Of a stretch of DNA of 64,000 nt, positions 34,548-43,058 are shown piece by piece. Location of the stretch: positions 1-64,000 of the forward strand of contig JAMLJB010000002.1 of the NCBI GenBank assembly GCA_023953835.1, written 5' to 3'. Within the stretch, counting starts at the first letter, position 1, and each line of letters starts with the position of its first letter. The position numbers and the translations under genes were made by a program. Under the pieces are notes generated by a model. The model had not been told where the DNA came from. It did not search any database and saw only the letters and a list, made by a program, of their open reading frames with translations. Origin of the DNA: Rhizobiaceae bacterium (lineage in GTDB: Bacteria > Pseudomonadota > Alphaproteobacteria > Rhizobiales > Rhizobiaceae).

Positions 34548-35507
34548 CTAGGATTGGAGTGTGCTGGCGCTGTCGAGCATGTCAAGCGCCGCCTTGTCGA
34601 GTTCGAGTTCCGTCGCCGCCGCGAGTTCGGAAAACTGTTCGACGCTGCTTGCGCTGACGATCGGAGCGGTGATGCCGGGCTGCGCCATGACCCAGGCCAA
34701 CGCGACCTGCGCATGCGACGCGCCTGTGCGGCCGACCACACTGTCCAGCCCGGCGAGGATGCGGGTTCCGCGTTCGTTGAGATAGCGCGGCGCGATCCGT
34801 TTGCCGCGCTCGCTCCCGGCGTGGTCGGCGGCGCTGCGGTATTTGCCGGAGAGGAAGCCCTGTGCCAGTGCGTAGTAACTGATGACTCCGACGCGTTCCG
34901 CCTGAACGAGCTTCGCGAGACCCGTCTCGAATTCACCCCTGTCATAGAGATTGTAGATCGGTTGCAGGCTCTGGTAGCGCGGCAGGCCGGTATCATCACT
35001 TATGCGGAGTGCCTGGGCAAATCGCTTTGCCGTAAAATTCGAAGCGCCGATCACGCGCACCTTGCCGGCGTCGACAAGCCCGGCAAACGCTTCCAGCGTG
35101 TCCTGCATCGGCGTGTTCGGATCGTCTTCGTGGGCCTGATAGAGGTCGATGTAGTCGGTCTGCAAGCGACGAAGCGAACCCTCTATGGCGCTGCGCATAT
35201 AGGTGGGCGACAGGCCGGATTTGCCGGGTCCCATCTCCAGCCCGAACTTGCTGGAGATGATCACCTTGTCGCGGTTGCCGCGCGCGCGCAGCCATTTGCC
35301 GATCAGGGTTTCGGATTCGCCGCCATGGTTGCCCGGCACCCAGTTGGAATACATGTCCGCCGTATCGATCAGGTTGAAGCCGGCGTCGACGAACGCGTCC
35401 AGCAGGGCGAACGTGCTTTTCTCGTCGGCGGTCCAGCCAAAGACGTTGCCGCCGAAGCAAAGCGGTGCGACTTCGAGCTCGGATGTGCCGAGGCGCCTTT
35501 TCTTCAT
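34548..35507 (-). CDS. Aldo/keto reductase (YajO/Tas-like)
   Basis: A 319-aa NADP-dependent TIM-barrel reductase with LIDTADMYSNWVPGNHGGE (Asp, Tyr), KVIISSKFG (Lys) and YQAHEDDPNTPMQDTL (His). It starts MKKRRLGTSELEVAPLCFGG, as usual for this group. The ATG overlaps the stop of the SDR gene upstream. It probably reduces or oxidises an aldehyde or ketone intermediate of the pathway. Confidence 0.92.
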   Translation of the reverse strand: MKKRRLGTSELEVAPLCFGGNVFGWTADEKSTFALLDAFVDAGFNLIDTADMYSNWVPGNHGGESETLIGKWLRARGNRDKVIISSKFGLEMGPGKSGLSPTYMRSAIEGSLRRLQTDYIDLYQAHEDDPNTPMQDTLEAFAGLVDAGKVRVIGASNFTAKRFAQALRISDDTGLPRYQSLQPIYNLYDRGEFETGLAKLVQAERVGVISYYALAQGFLSGKYRSAADHAGSERGKRIAPRYLNERGTRILAGLDSVVGRTGASHAQVALAWVMAQPGITAPIVSASSVEQFSELAAATELELDKAALDMLDSASTLQS

Positions 35508-36262
35508 CAGCCTGCCTCCGTCTGATCAGGGCGCGCGAAATGCAGGCCGCCGGAAACCTGGTAGGTCGGCCAGATCTCCATCAGGCTGACATTGACGTGC
35601 CACGGCATTGCGATCGCAAACGCAATCGATTCGACGATGTCGGCGACCTGCAAGGTGGCGAAGCCGTCGATGAACCGCTTCCTGGCTTCCGCTTCGTCGC
35701 CGATCGTCTGGGCGAATATCTCGGTGGCCGTGCGTCCGGGGCAGATCTCGGTCACACGTATGCGCTTGCCGTGCAGGTCGATGCGCAGCTGCCGTGAAAG
35801 CGCATGCACCCCCGCCTTCACGGCATGATAGGCCGCATGTCCCGGAAAGGATTGCAGGCCCGAGATCGATCCGATGTTGATAATATGGCCAAGATCACGC
35901 GCCATCATTCCCGGCAGCGCCATGCGCGTGACCTGCAGCACGGCGGCAAGGTCGACATCCACGATGTCGTCGAGGTGCTGGGCGGTGGCCGTCGTGATCG
36001 ACCCGTCACGATTGACGCCGGCATTGTTGACCAGCACGTCGATGGGCAGCGGCGTGATCACCTCTTCCATGGCGGCCGTATCGCGGACATCGACCGCATG
36101 GGCGATGCAGCCGGTGCGCGCGACGAGTGCATCGAGACGATCCTTGCGACGCCCGACCGCGTGCACCGTCATGCCCTCCTTGGCCAGCCTCTCGACAAGG
36201 CCGGCCCCTATGCCGGAGGTCGCGCCCGTCACCAGGGCGGTTTTGTAGTCGCTGAAAGACAT
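35507..36262 (-). CDS. SDR family oxidoreductase
   Basis: A short-chain dehydrogenase of 251 aa with TGATSGIG, VNNAG and YHAVK. The C-terminal part resembles YdfG/serine dehydrogenase-like SDRs (ICPGRTATEIF). An AGGAG directly precedes an ATG at 36268 and sits 6 bp before the ATG at 36262, so the second ATG is the better start. It is the first gene of the operon SDR-AKR-2Fe-2S/FAD; a perfect operator palindrome lies 38 bp upstream. Confidence 0.9.
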   Translation of the reverse strand: MSFSDYKTALVTGATSGIGAGLVERLAKEGMTVHAVGRRKDRLDALVARTGCIAHAVDVRDTAAMEEVITPLPIDVLVNNAGVNRDGSITTATAQHLDDIVDVDLAAVLQVTRMALPGMMARDLGHIINIGSISGLQSFPGHAAYHAVKAGVHALSRQLRIDLHGKRIRVTEICPGRTATEIFAQTIGDEAEARKRFIDGFATLQVADIVESIAFAIAMPWHVNVSLMEIWPTYQVSGGLHFARPDQTEAG

Positions 36263-36299
36263 CTGCATCTCCTCGCGTTGCCGGCCGGGGGCGGTATGT

Positions 36300-36333
36300 G
36301 TTCGCTCTGCGAACTATTTTTCAGTAATTCGAC
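36300..36333. promoter_or_regulatory. Putative IclR operator (SDR-AKR-FAD operon)
   Basis: GTTCG-CTCTG-CGAAC (36300-36314) has perfect palindromic arms and defines the consensus best. The second site at 19-bp spacing (TTTCA-GTAAT-TCGAC) is weak. It lies between the SDR start and the end of the NTF2-like gene. Confidence 0.55.
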
Positions 36334-36830
36334 GGTGGACGATCGATGATCGGGGCAACCCAGCCCTCCGGCGGCTGGCTGCGCGCCGACGGAAAAAGGT
36401 TGACCGTGAAGCCGGCGTCGTTGCCGTTCATGGTCTGCTTGCGGCGGGCCAGCCGCCAGCCTTCAGGCAACCGGACGAAGATGTCCTGATATTGGCCCCA
36501 CACCGTGGCTGTGCCGCCGTCGGGTCGCTCGTGCCACGCGATGATATAGCTGTTGGCGCTCGCCTGGTCCGCGGAATCAAAGGTAATCTGGATGTTGGAA
36601 AGGTGATGCGAGGTGCGCTTCCATCGCCACAATCGCTCGAGTCCCTTGTGAATTGCCGCCTTGCCGTAGCTTTTCAGGCGATCTTCGGGTCCGTACTCGA
36701 CCACGCAGTCCTCGGTGAAGATCGCGGCGATGGCGTCGAGATCCATGGCGTCGAGCGCCCGGCAATATTCGTTCAGCAGGAACGAAATTTCTTCACGGTC
36801 GCACAGTCTTTGCAGCGGCGAAACTTCCAT
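36321..36830 (-). CDS. Nuclear transport factor 2-like (SnoaL-like) protein
   Basis: A 169-aa protein with an N-terminal helix EISFLLNEYCRALDAMDLDAI and FTEDCVVEYGPE, typical of NTF2/SnoaL-like domains related to ring-hydroxylating dioxygenase beta subunits and limonene-epoxide-type hydrolases. Such proteins are isomerases, dehydratases, hydrolases or small subunits. The start at 36830 removes a leader unlike the family. Divergent from the SDR at 37057, with a tandem operator-like site between. Confidence 0.8.
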   Translation of the reverse strand: MEVSPLQRLCDREEISFLLNEYCRALDAMDLDAIAAIFTEDCVVEYGPEDRLKSYGKAAIHKGLERLWRWKRTSHHLSNIQITFDSADQASANSYIIAWHERPDGGTATVWGQYQDIFVRLPEGWRLARRKQTMNGNDAGFTVNLFPSARSQPPEGWVAPIIDRPPSNY

Positions 36831-36958
36831 GGTCAGGACTCCGGGATGATTGTCTGAAGGTGATTGTGCGCAAGATGCATTCGATGGGCCAGTGCCGGAA
36901 ACAGGGCAGCCATTATGGGGAGATTCCATTGTCCATCAAGATCGCGCAAGTTCGATTT

Positions 36959-36993
36959 GTGCGCAATACGAATTTTATGTGTCATTTTCGCAC
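36959..36993. promoter_or_regulatory. Putative IclR operator (NTF2-like / SDR B)
   Basis: GTGCG-CAATA-CGAAT (36959-36973) and GTGTC-ATTTT-CGCAC (36979-36993), with centres 20 bp apart instead of 19. It lies in the divergent region between starts at 36830 and 37057. Confidence 0.5.
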
Positions 36994-37056
36994 ATTCCAG
37001 CTTGACCGGTCTGGAGATACGTGAAAACCATTGCCCGACAAGAATGGAGAACGGTT

Positions 37057-37827
37057 GTGCTGGATTTGAAGGATAAGGTCGTACTCCTGACAGGGGCCGC
37101 AAGCGGTATCGGTGCCGAAACAGGCCGGATTCTCGGCGAGGCAGGTGCGCAGGTCATCGGCCACTATCGCGCCGAAGTTGAGCGCGCGGGCGCCGAAAAG
37201 GCGCTCGCCAACGTGCCGGACGACCGCAAGACCCTGATTGCCGGCGATTTCGCCAATCTGGCCGAGGTCGACAAGATCTGGGAGGATGCGCTCGCATGGC
37301 GCGGCAAGATCGACGTCCTTATCCTGAATGCCGCGACGCTGCTGTGGGGTGGCCTGGATGACAGCCAGGAGGTGTGGGATGCGTCGTGGATGCCGCAGCT
37401 TCAGATCAACACGATCGCGCCGGTCCAGTTGATGCGGGCGGCGGTCAAGCACTTTGTACCGCGCGGCGGCGGGGTCATCGTCACAATTGCCAGCTGGAAT
37501 GCCCACCGCGGCGCCACCAATCCGGCACAGATCGCCTATACGGCCTCGAAAGCGGCCGTCAAGTCCGCGGCCCAGACGATCGCGCGAGGCTATGCCAAGG
37601 ACAAGGTGCTGAGCTACATCATCTCTCCCGGCGTCGTGCGCACCCGCATGTCGGTCGAATTCGCCGAGGCGCAGGGCGGGGAAGAAAAGGTCACGGCCAA
37701 TCTCGCCATGGGCGAGTGGGTACCGCCGGAGGAAATCGGCTACCTGATCGCGTTCCTGTCCACGGGCAAGGTTCGCCACCTGACCGGCGCCACGCTCGAC
37801 GTCAACGGCGCGTCCTATCTTCGCTGA
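37057..37827 (+). CDS. SDR family oxidoreductase (NGASYxR subgroup, copy B)
   Basis: A 256-aa short-chain dehydrogenase with TGAASGIG, LNAAT, catalytic IASWNAHRG and YTASK, and the C-terminus NGASYLR. It is closely related to the SDRs at 13223-13990 and 52585-53352. The GTG at 37057 has GGAGA 8 bp upstream and aligns with the relatives; an upstream GTG at 37021 adds 12 unsupported residues. Substrate unknown. Confidence 0.9.
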   Translation: MLDLKDKVVLLTGAASGIGAETGRILGEAGAQVIGHYRAEVERAGAEKALANVPDDRKTLIAGDFANLAEVDKIWEDALAWRGKIDVLILNAATLLWGGLDDSQEVWDASWMPQLQINTIAPVQLMRAAVKHFVPRGGGVIVTIASWNAHRGATNPAQIAYTASKAAVKSAAQTIARGYAKDKVLSYIISPGVVRTRMSVEFAEAQGGEEKVTANLAMGEWVPPEEIGYLIAFLSTGKVRHLTGATLDVNGASYLR

Positions 37828-37841
37828 ACATTTGCGGTTGT

Positions 37842-37863
37842 CGGGAAGGTAACCCCCTTCCCG
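37842..37863. terminator. Bidirectional terminator-like hairpin
   Basis: CGGGAAGG-N6-CCTTCCCG sits in the 60-bp gap between the convergent SDR B and DMT transporter genes. The stem is perfect, but the U-tract is poor on both strands. Confidence 0.5.
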
Positions 37864-37887
37864 CTTCCTACGCGCGCGTCGTACGTG

Positions 37888-38811
37888 CTACCTGCGAAGC
37901 ACGCGAAGCAGCATGGTCGTCACGCCGAGACCGGTCACGATCCCGGCAAATGACAGGACCGCAGCGAATATCTCCAATCCATTCGGTATCTGGTTCAACA
38001 CCGGGATGGATATGACAATGGAGACAGCGGGAACGATCGAGGGAAACAGACCTGATCGTCCCGCTCCGAGATGGCGAACCGCTGCGGCATAAGCAAACAG
38101 GCCGACAACCCCGCTAAGCCCGCCGTGTATCATTCCCTGTATGATCATCGAGGAAACCGGCAAGTCCGGGATGCCCGCAAGGAACAGGTAAATCGGGACA
38201 TAAATGGCGGCGGAGATCACCGTCAGGGCCGCTGTGCCACGCAGCGCATCGACTTTCCATTTGCTTACGAAGAAGGTGAACAGGCCCCAGCAGAACCCCG
38301 CGCCGGCAAGGGCCAAATCACCCAGCCACACAAGCTCTCCGCCATCGCCGCCAAGCGTGTGGAGAACGATTATCACCTGAGCCACGATCAGGATAGCGGC
38401 GCCGACGATACGCGATGTTGTGATTGTTTCGCCAAGCCACATATATCCAAGGAACAGGCTCGACAGCATGCTTGCCGCCGGCGGAATGATAACGCCGTGC
38501 GACAATGGCGAAAGCACGAAACCTGTGTTGATCAGCAGGACGAATATCGGACCGCCAAACAAAGCCAGCGGAATCGCATGCGACCAGCCGACTCCGCCCA
38601 TATCTCCAAGCCCCATCCGAAGCGCGATCGGGAGCATGAGGAGACCGCCGAAAGTAAAGCGGACGAAGCCCGAATCCTGCGGCATGAAGCCTTCGAGCGC
38701 ACCATACTTCGCAGCGACATTATAGACTGACCAGGCAAGAGCCGCGCACACGCCATACGCGATTCCTCGAGCCACAGAGGACTGTGGCGGGACAGTCGCC
38801 TCTTTCTGCAT
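37888..38811 (-). CDS. DMT superfamily (EamA) transporter
   Basis: A 307-aa membrane protein with about ten hydrophobic spans in two EamA repeats (one from about residue 15, the second from about 150). Such permeases usually export amino acids or metabolites. I start at the ATG at 38811 (MQKEATVPP); an ATG at 38847 is possible. It lies about 80 bp after an SDR gene on the same strand. Direction and cargo are not readable from sequence. Confidence 0.85.
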   Translation of the reverse strand: MQKEATVPPQSSVARGIAYGVCAALAWSVYNVAAKYGALEGFMPQDSGFVRFTFGGLLMLPIALRMGLGDMGGVGWSHAIPLALFGGPIFVLLINTGFVLSPLSHGVIIPPAASMLSSLFLGYMWLGETITTSRIVGAAILIVAQVIIVLHTLGGDGGELVWLGDLALAGAGFCWGLFTFFVSKWKVDALRGTAALTVISAAIYVPIYLFLAGIPDLPVSSMIIQGMIHGGLSGVVGLFAYAAAVRHLGAGRSGLFPSIVPAVSIVISIPVLNQIPNGLEIFAAVLSFAGIVTGLGVTTMLLRVLRR

Positions 38812-38889
38812 CTGCTTGTCTTTCGTCTCGTGACATTTGTTGCCCAAAGCCTTGCGGGTGACCGAAACTCGGCCCGGCCTCGGGAGAAT

Positions 38890-39651
38890 CTAAAGCGTTG
38901 GCTCCAGCCTGGTATTGATGACAAGTTCCGCGACCGACCCGTTGTTCGGCATTCTGAGCAGGAATGCCGCCGCCTCGGCAATCGTCGTGGGCGCGATTCG
39001 ACCGGCCCCCGGCATCACTCCGGGAATGCCGGCGATGAAGTCCGTATCGACCGCTCCGGGGCAGAGCGCGGTCACGCGAACGCCGGACTCCCACCCTGCA
39101 AATTTTGCCGCATGGGAAAGCGCCAGCATGGCGTGCTTGGTGGTTGCATATGCAATCGACACGGACGCATCGCGATAGCGCTTTGCGTCCGTGGAGGCGA
39201 CATTGATGATCCGTCCATGCCCACATTTCGCAAGATGCGGAAGGGCTAGCCTGATCAATCGAAACGGAGCTTTGACATTGATTTCCCAAAGCTCGTCCAG
39301 TGCGGAGTCGTCGCCCTCCGTGAACGACAGGGGCTTCATGCGACCGGCATTGTTGATGAGCGCATCGATCCTGCCGAACCGCTCGATGGTTGCGTCGACC
39401 CAGCCCGACCCCGTCTCTGCCTTGGTGGCATCGAACGCGCTCGCCAGGACCCGGGAGCCGAACGCGGCATACTTGCCTGCCAGTTCCCTGGGGCGACGAC
39501 CGCCCAATGAAAGCGTATATCCCTCGTCGAGCAACCGGTGCGCGATGGCCGCTCCGATACCGGTGGACCCGCCCGAGAGCATGACGACCCTGCCCTCGAC
39601 CGGAAGAAGCTCCGAACGTGTCTCGCGGGGATCGGCAATGACTTCGACCAT
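38890..39651 (-). CDS. SDR family oxidoreductase
   Basis: A 253-aa SDR starting at the ATG at 39651, which overlaps the stop of the preceding SDR gene. It has SGGSTGIG, INNAG and YATTK with a serine in NVASTDAK. The C-terminal half (LCPGAVDTDF) is normal. It is probably co-transcribed with the unusual SDR upstream. Confidence 0.88.
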   Translation of the reverse strand: MVEVIADPRETRSELLPVEGRVVMLSGGSTGIGAAIAHRLLDEGYTLSLGGRRPRELAGKYAAFGSRVLASAFDATKAETGSGWVDATIERFGRIDALINNAGRMKPLSFTEGDDSALDELWEINVKAPFRLIRLALPHLAKCGHGRIINVASTDAKRYRDASVSIAYATTKHAMLALSHAAKFAGWESGVRVTALCPGAVDTDFIAGIPGVMPGAGRIAPTTIAEAAAFLLRMPNNGSVAELVINTRLEPTL

Positions 39652-40433
39652 CAGAAAAGCCCCTGGTATACGCCGCCATCGTTGACGATATTCTGGCCTG
39701 TCATGTAGCCGCTCTGTGCAGCGCACAGGAAAGCGATCAGGTCACCGCATTCCTGCGGGTCCGCAAAGCGCCCGGCCGGCGTCATTTTCAGGCGGTCAGC
39801 CACGATTGCGTCATAAGTGGTGTTGCCGCGCGCGGCGTGATTGTGGAGGTTGGTGCGCAATGCCTCGGTATCGAAAAAGCCGGGACAGACCGAATTGATC
39901 GTCACATTGTCCGCCACCAGCTCGCGCACCATGGATGCGATCGCGCCTGCCAGTGCGAGCCGCGCGCCGTGGCTGTGTCCAAAGTTCACCTGCGGGAACT
40001 TGATGTTCGACACCGATATATTCACCACGCGGCCAAACCTGCGTTCGGCCATGCCCGGCACAATTGCCCGGATCAGCTCCAGTGAAGAGAAGAAGTGCAT
40101 ATCGAGCCACTTCAGCCATTCTTCGCGTGGCAGCGTGCGAAAATCCGCGGGGGTCTGGCGCGCGCCGGGGTTGGTGACGAGAATATCGGCATCCGGCAGC
40201 GCGTCGATTGCGGCTTGCTGGCCCTCGGCGGTGGTTATGTCCACGGCCACGAATGAGATGTCGCGCCCGGTCTGCTCCGCGATTTCTTCCGCAGCGATCT
40301 TCAATGCGTCCGCAGAGCGCGCCGCCAGAACGACATCCACTCCTTCGCGCGCGAGCGCCAAAGCCGCGGCTCGTCCGAGGCCCCTGCTGCCACCGCAGAC
40401 CAATGCACGCCGTCCGGCGATTCCGAGATCCAT
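39651..40433 (-). CDS. SDR-fold protein with altered catalytic site
   Basis: A 260-aa Rossmann protein with CGGSRGLG and a DAD-type segment (DILVTNPGA where NNAG is usual). The position of the YxxxK motif reads SHGARLALAG, so the catalytic tyrosine and lysine are both missing (Ser and Arg in their place). A related group of SDR-fold proteins with N-G-A-R in this position exists, and their chemistry is not the standard one. It lies directly downstream of the MITE-like repeat in gene order. Confidence 0.85.
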   Translation of the reverse strand: MDLGIAGRRALVCGGSRGLGRAAALALAREGVDVVLAARSADALKIAAEEIAEQTGRDISFVAVDITTAEGQQAAIDALPDADILVTNPGARQTPADFRTLPREEWLKWLDMHFFSSLELIRAIVPGMAERRFGRVVNISVSNIKFPQVNFGHSHGARLALAGAIASMVRELVADNVTINSVCPGFFDTEALRTNLHNHAARGNTTYDAIVADRLKMTPAGRFADPQECGDLIAFLCAAQSGYMTGQNIVNDGGVYQGLF

Positions 40434-40470
40434 TGTGTTGTCCTTACATCCAGCAGCCAGACCGCAAAGC

Positions 40471-40503
40471 TAGAGCGTTTCATGGTCAGGTTGAATCATT
40501 CTG
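40471..40503 (+). repeat. Left terminal inverted repeat of MITE-like element
   Basis: A 33-bp repeat that matches the reverse complement of 40709-40741 at 31 positions. Confidence 0.75.
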
Positions 40504-40708
40504 TTTGTCGTTTGGCGAGGCGATCTACGAGGAAGGTCGCGAAGAACGGGCTGGTTGCCCGGTCGAGCGGCATGACGAAGTGGGTGTCCGCCAAACGCAA
40601 ACCCGAAGGGCCGGGCCGGTTTGCGCCAAATCCTTCGGTCTTTGTCTTGTCCGGGCCACCAGCCCGACCTGCGACAAACCCCTTGGCCTTGTCGCAAGCC
40701 ATCGCCGG

Positions 40709-40741
40709 CAGAATGCTTCAACCTAACCATGAAACGCTCTA
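40709..40741 (-). repeat. Right terminal inverted repeat of MITE-like element
   Basis: The inverted partner of 40471-40503. Its outermost three bases (read on the minus strand as TAG) are the stop codon of the aldolase gene. Confidence 0.75.
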
Positions 40742-41530
40742 ATAAGTCTTGCTCTGCGGCGCGAGCGATGCGGCGCCGCGCATCGACCCGATAATCTCGG
40801 ATGACCTCGCCGTCATCATGCGTGCGTCCGACGCAACGGTCACGAACTTGAAGCCAAGGTCGATCATCTTGAGCGCATAGGCGGGCGTGCCGTTCTGGAT
40901 ACCCGCGACAATGCCCTTCTCGGTCGCCTTCCGGACGACCATCTCGATTGCCTCGACAACCGGCTTTTCATCCTGATCGAATTTCGGTGTGCATCCCAAG
41001 GCAAGCGACAGATCGGCAGGGCCGATATAGATCGCATCCACGCCTTCAACCGCGAGTATCTCGTCGAGATTGTCCAACGCCTCCTGGGTCTCGATCATGA
41101 CGAATGTCACGATTTCGTCGTTGGCATGCTGGGGATAGTCCGCACCGGCATAGAGTGTCGCGCGGATAGGCCCGAAGCTCCGCCTTCCGCGCGGAATGTA
41201 CCGGCACGCGGACACGAAATCATGTGCGTCCTGCGCCGTGTTGATCATCGGGCAGATGATGCCGTAGCAACCAGCGTCCAGCATCTTCATGATGATGCCC
41301 GGCTCGTTCCAGGGAACGCGCGCCAATGGCACTGTCGAGGTGGTCGAGATTGCCTGAAGCATCGCGATCGACGTGGCATAGTCCTGCACACCGTGTTGCA
41401 GGTCGATCGTCAGGCTGTCCCATCCGGCATGCGCCATGACTTCTGCCGAGAATGAATTCGGAATCGCCAGCCATCCGTTGATGGCCGCACCGCCCGAGTC
41501 CCAGATTGTTCGAAGGTTGTTTTTGCGCAA
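40739..41530 (-). CDS. HpcH/HpaI family class II aldolase
   Basis: A 263-aa metal-dependent aldolase with SLTIDLQHGVQDY, RVPWNEPG, MIETQEALDNLDEI and the metal/phosphate region IYIGPADLSLALG. The family cleaves 4-hydroxy-2-keto acids into pyruvate and an aldehyde. The start is a TTG at 41530 with GGAG about 7 bp upstream; longer frames add about 90 residues unlike the family. The stop codon lies in the terminal repeat of a MITE-like element, so the extreme C-terminus may have been reshaped by insertion. Last gene of the ABC/DapA/decarboxylase operon. Confidence 0.9.
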   Translation of the reverse strand: MRKNNLRTIWDSGGAAINGWLAIPNSFSAEVMAHAGWDSLTIDLQHGVQDYATSIAMLQAISTTSTVPLARVPWNEPGIIMKMLDAGCYGIICPMINTAQDAHDFVSACRYIPRGRRSFGPIRATLYAGADYPQHANDEIVTFVMIETQEALDNLDEILAVEGVDAIYIGPADLSLALGCTPKFDQDEKPVVEAIEMVVRKATEKGIVAGIQNGTPAYALKMIDLGFKFVTVASDARMMTARSSEIIGSMRGAASLAPQSKTY

Positions 41531-41603
41531 CGGTCTGCTCCACAATGGGAAGATATTTGAACCGCCCGGCGGAATTGCCCGCCGGGCGGATATTTTTCGG
41601 AGT

Positions 41604-43028
41604 TCAGGCCGGTGCGAAGGAAGCGGCCAGAAGCCTCGGCGGAACACGGAAGCGACCGGCGATGTCCTTAAGTTGCTCGCGTTCCGTGATGATCTCGGCG
41701 GTATCGCCCTTGACGAGTACGGTCGCAGGCAGGAGCTGGGCATTGTAGCGGGCCGCGCACGACTCCGTATAGCCGCCGGTGTCGAGGAACGCGACAAGAT
41801 CGCCACGCTTGAGTTCGGGCATCATCCGCTTCGCACCCACTTCATCGGAGTTGCAGAGAGGCCCGACGAGGTCGACCAGTTCTGAACCCTTGGCGCCCGC
41901 ATTCACCACCGGAACGGCATGATAATACCAGTCGAGAACGGCGGCCCAGGGGAGATGGTTCGTAGACAGGTCCAGATTGACCCACTTCTTCCTGTCTCCC
42001 TGCTTCACCGCGCCGACCGTGCCGACGGTGATGCCGGTCGGACCGGAAAGCGAGCGACCGGGCTCCATGCGAAGCTTCGGCAGAGGCAGGTTGTGCTTTG
42101 CACATTCATCCTTGATCGCAGCGCAGAGATGCTCCGCATAGTCGTCGGGCGTCGGCGCGGATTTGTCGTCGAGCTGCGACTTGGGACCGGTCCCGTACGG
42201 CTTTCCGAATGTCCAGCCACCACCGAGATCGATGCAGGGCGGTGTCCAGCCCGTATTGTCGCGGAGATAGGCCGACCACACGATCATCTCGCGGGCCATC
42301 ACCGCAAAGTCACGCGGATCATTTGTCATGCGCGACAAATGGAAATGCGTTTCCTTGAGGTTGATATTCGGGAGCTTTTGAGCGCGCTTGACGATCTCGA
42401 CAGTCTGCTCACGCGACATGCCCCACTTCGTGCTGTCGCTCTGCTCTTTCATCGACCCCGGTCCGTGCATCGACACACCGTGGCGGTCGCCAAGCGGATC
42501 GAGGTCGAGCTTGAGACGAATTCCGATATCGACGTCCTTGCCGACCCGCTTGCTGATTTCGTCGATCAGCTCCAGTTCGTCCATCGCATCAATGTTGATG
42601 CACAGGCCGTTGTGGATCGCCATCTCAAGCTCTTCAGGCTGCTTGTTGGAGCCGTTGAGCGCGAGCTTCTTGGGATTCGATCCCGCGAGAAGCGCGAGGT
42701 ACATCTCGTTGACGCCGAAGCAATCGCCGCCGGCGCCTTCCTGATTCATGATGTGCCTGATCGCGAGGCCGTTGTTCGACTTGTTGGCGAACAGGATTTC
42801 GACGTCCGGGTAGCGACTTGTGAAGGCGTCCCGGAACCGGCGATATGTATAGCGAAGCTGGTTTTCCGAGATGATGTAGAGCGGCGTGCCGAATTTGCGC
42901 GCAAGCTCCGCTACGTCGCATCCATCGACCCACAAATTGCCGTTCGGCCCGATGCCGAAAAACTCGCCGAAGCTTTCCTTGTAGGTGCGCGGCTCAATCT
43001 TGGATGGGATCTGCGCTGCGATTGTCAT
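41604..43028 (-). CDS. Fold-III PLP decarboxylase (diaminopimelate/ornithine decarboxylase family)
   Basis: A 474-aa enzyme with Schiff-base Lys83 in ILFANKSNN, a glycine-rich GGGWTFG phosphate-binding loop, EPGRSLSGPTG, the active-site pair Cys/Asp in GPLCNSDE, and GGYTESCAARYN. These are the hallmarks of LysA-like amino acid decarboxylases. It has a clear AGGAG before the ATG at 43028. It sits between a DapA-like aldolase and an HpcH aldolase in a transporter operon, so it is catabolic rather than a lysine biosynthesis gene. Its substrate is probably an amino acid with a D-configured or modified carbon centre (inference). Confidence 0.9.
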   Translation of the reverse strand: MTIAAQIPSKIEPRTYKESFGEFFGIGPNGNLWVDGCDVAELARKFGTPLYIISENQLRYTYRRFRDAFTSRYPDVEILFANKSNNGLAIRHIMNQEGAGGDCFGVNEMYLALLAGSNPKKLALNGSNKQPEELEMAIHNGLCINIDAMDELELIDEISKRVGKDVDIGIRLKLDLDPLGDRHGVSMHGPGSMKEQSDSTKWGMSREQTVEIVKRAQKLPNINLKETHFHLSRMTNDPRDFAVMAREMIVWSAYLRDNTGWTPPCIDLGGGWTFGKPYGTGPKSQLDDKSAPTPDDYAEHLCAAIKDECAKHNLPLPKLRMEPGRSLSGPTGITVGTVGAVKQGDRKKWVNLDLSTNHLPWAAVLDWYYHAVPVVNAGAKGSELVDLVGPLCNSDEVGAKRMMPELKRGDLVAFLDTGGYTESCAARYNAQLLPATVLVKGDTAEIITEREQLKDIAGRFRVPPRLLAASFAPA

Positions 43029-43058
43029 TTGTTGTCTCCTTGCGATGCAGTGACGAAT

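Larger units (their letters stand above)
40471..40741. mobile_element. MITE-like element with 33-bp terminal inverted repeats
   Basis: A 271-bp element bounded by near-perfect inverted repeats (40471-40503 and 40709-40741, 31 of 33 positions match) beginning TAGAGCGTTTCATGG. TA at both outer ends is compatible with TA target duplication, as with IS630/Tc1-mariner-derived MITEs. Both strands are open through most of it (86-codon frames), but these look like by-products. It encodes no transposase. Its right end supplies the TAG stop of the HpcH aldolase gene. Confidence 0.7.

Noticed and set aside
40482..40742. Two overlapping 86-codon open frames in the repeat
   Set aside because: They are mirror products of the inverted repeat with no domain and start and end inside the terminal repeats.
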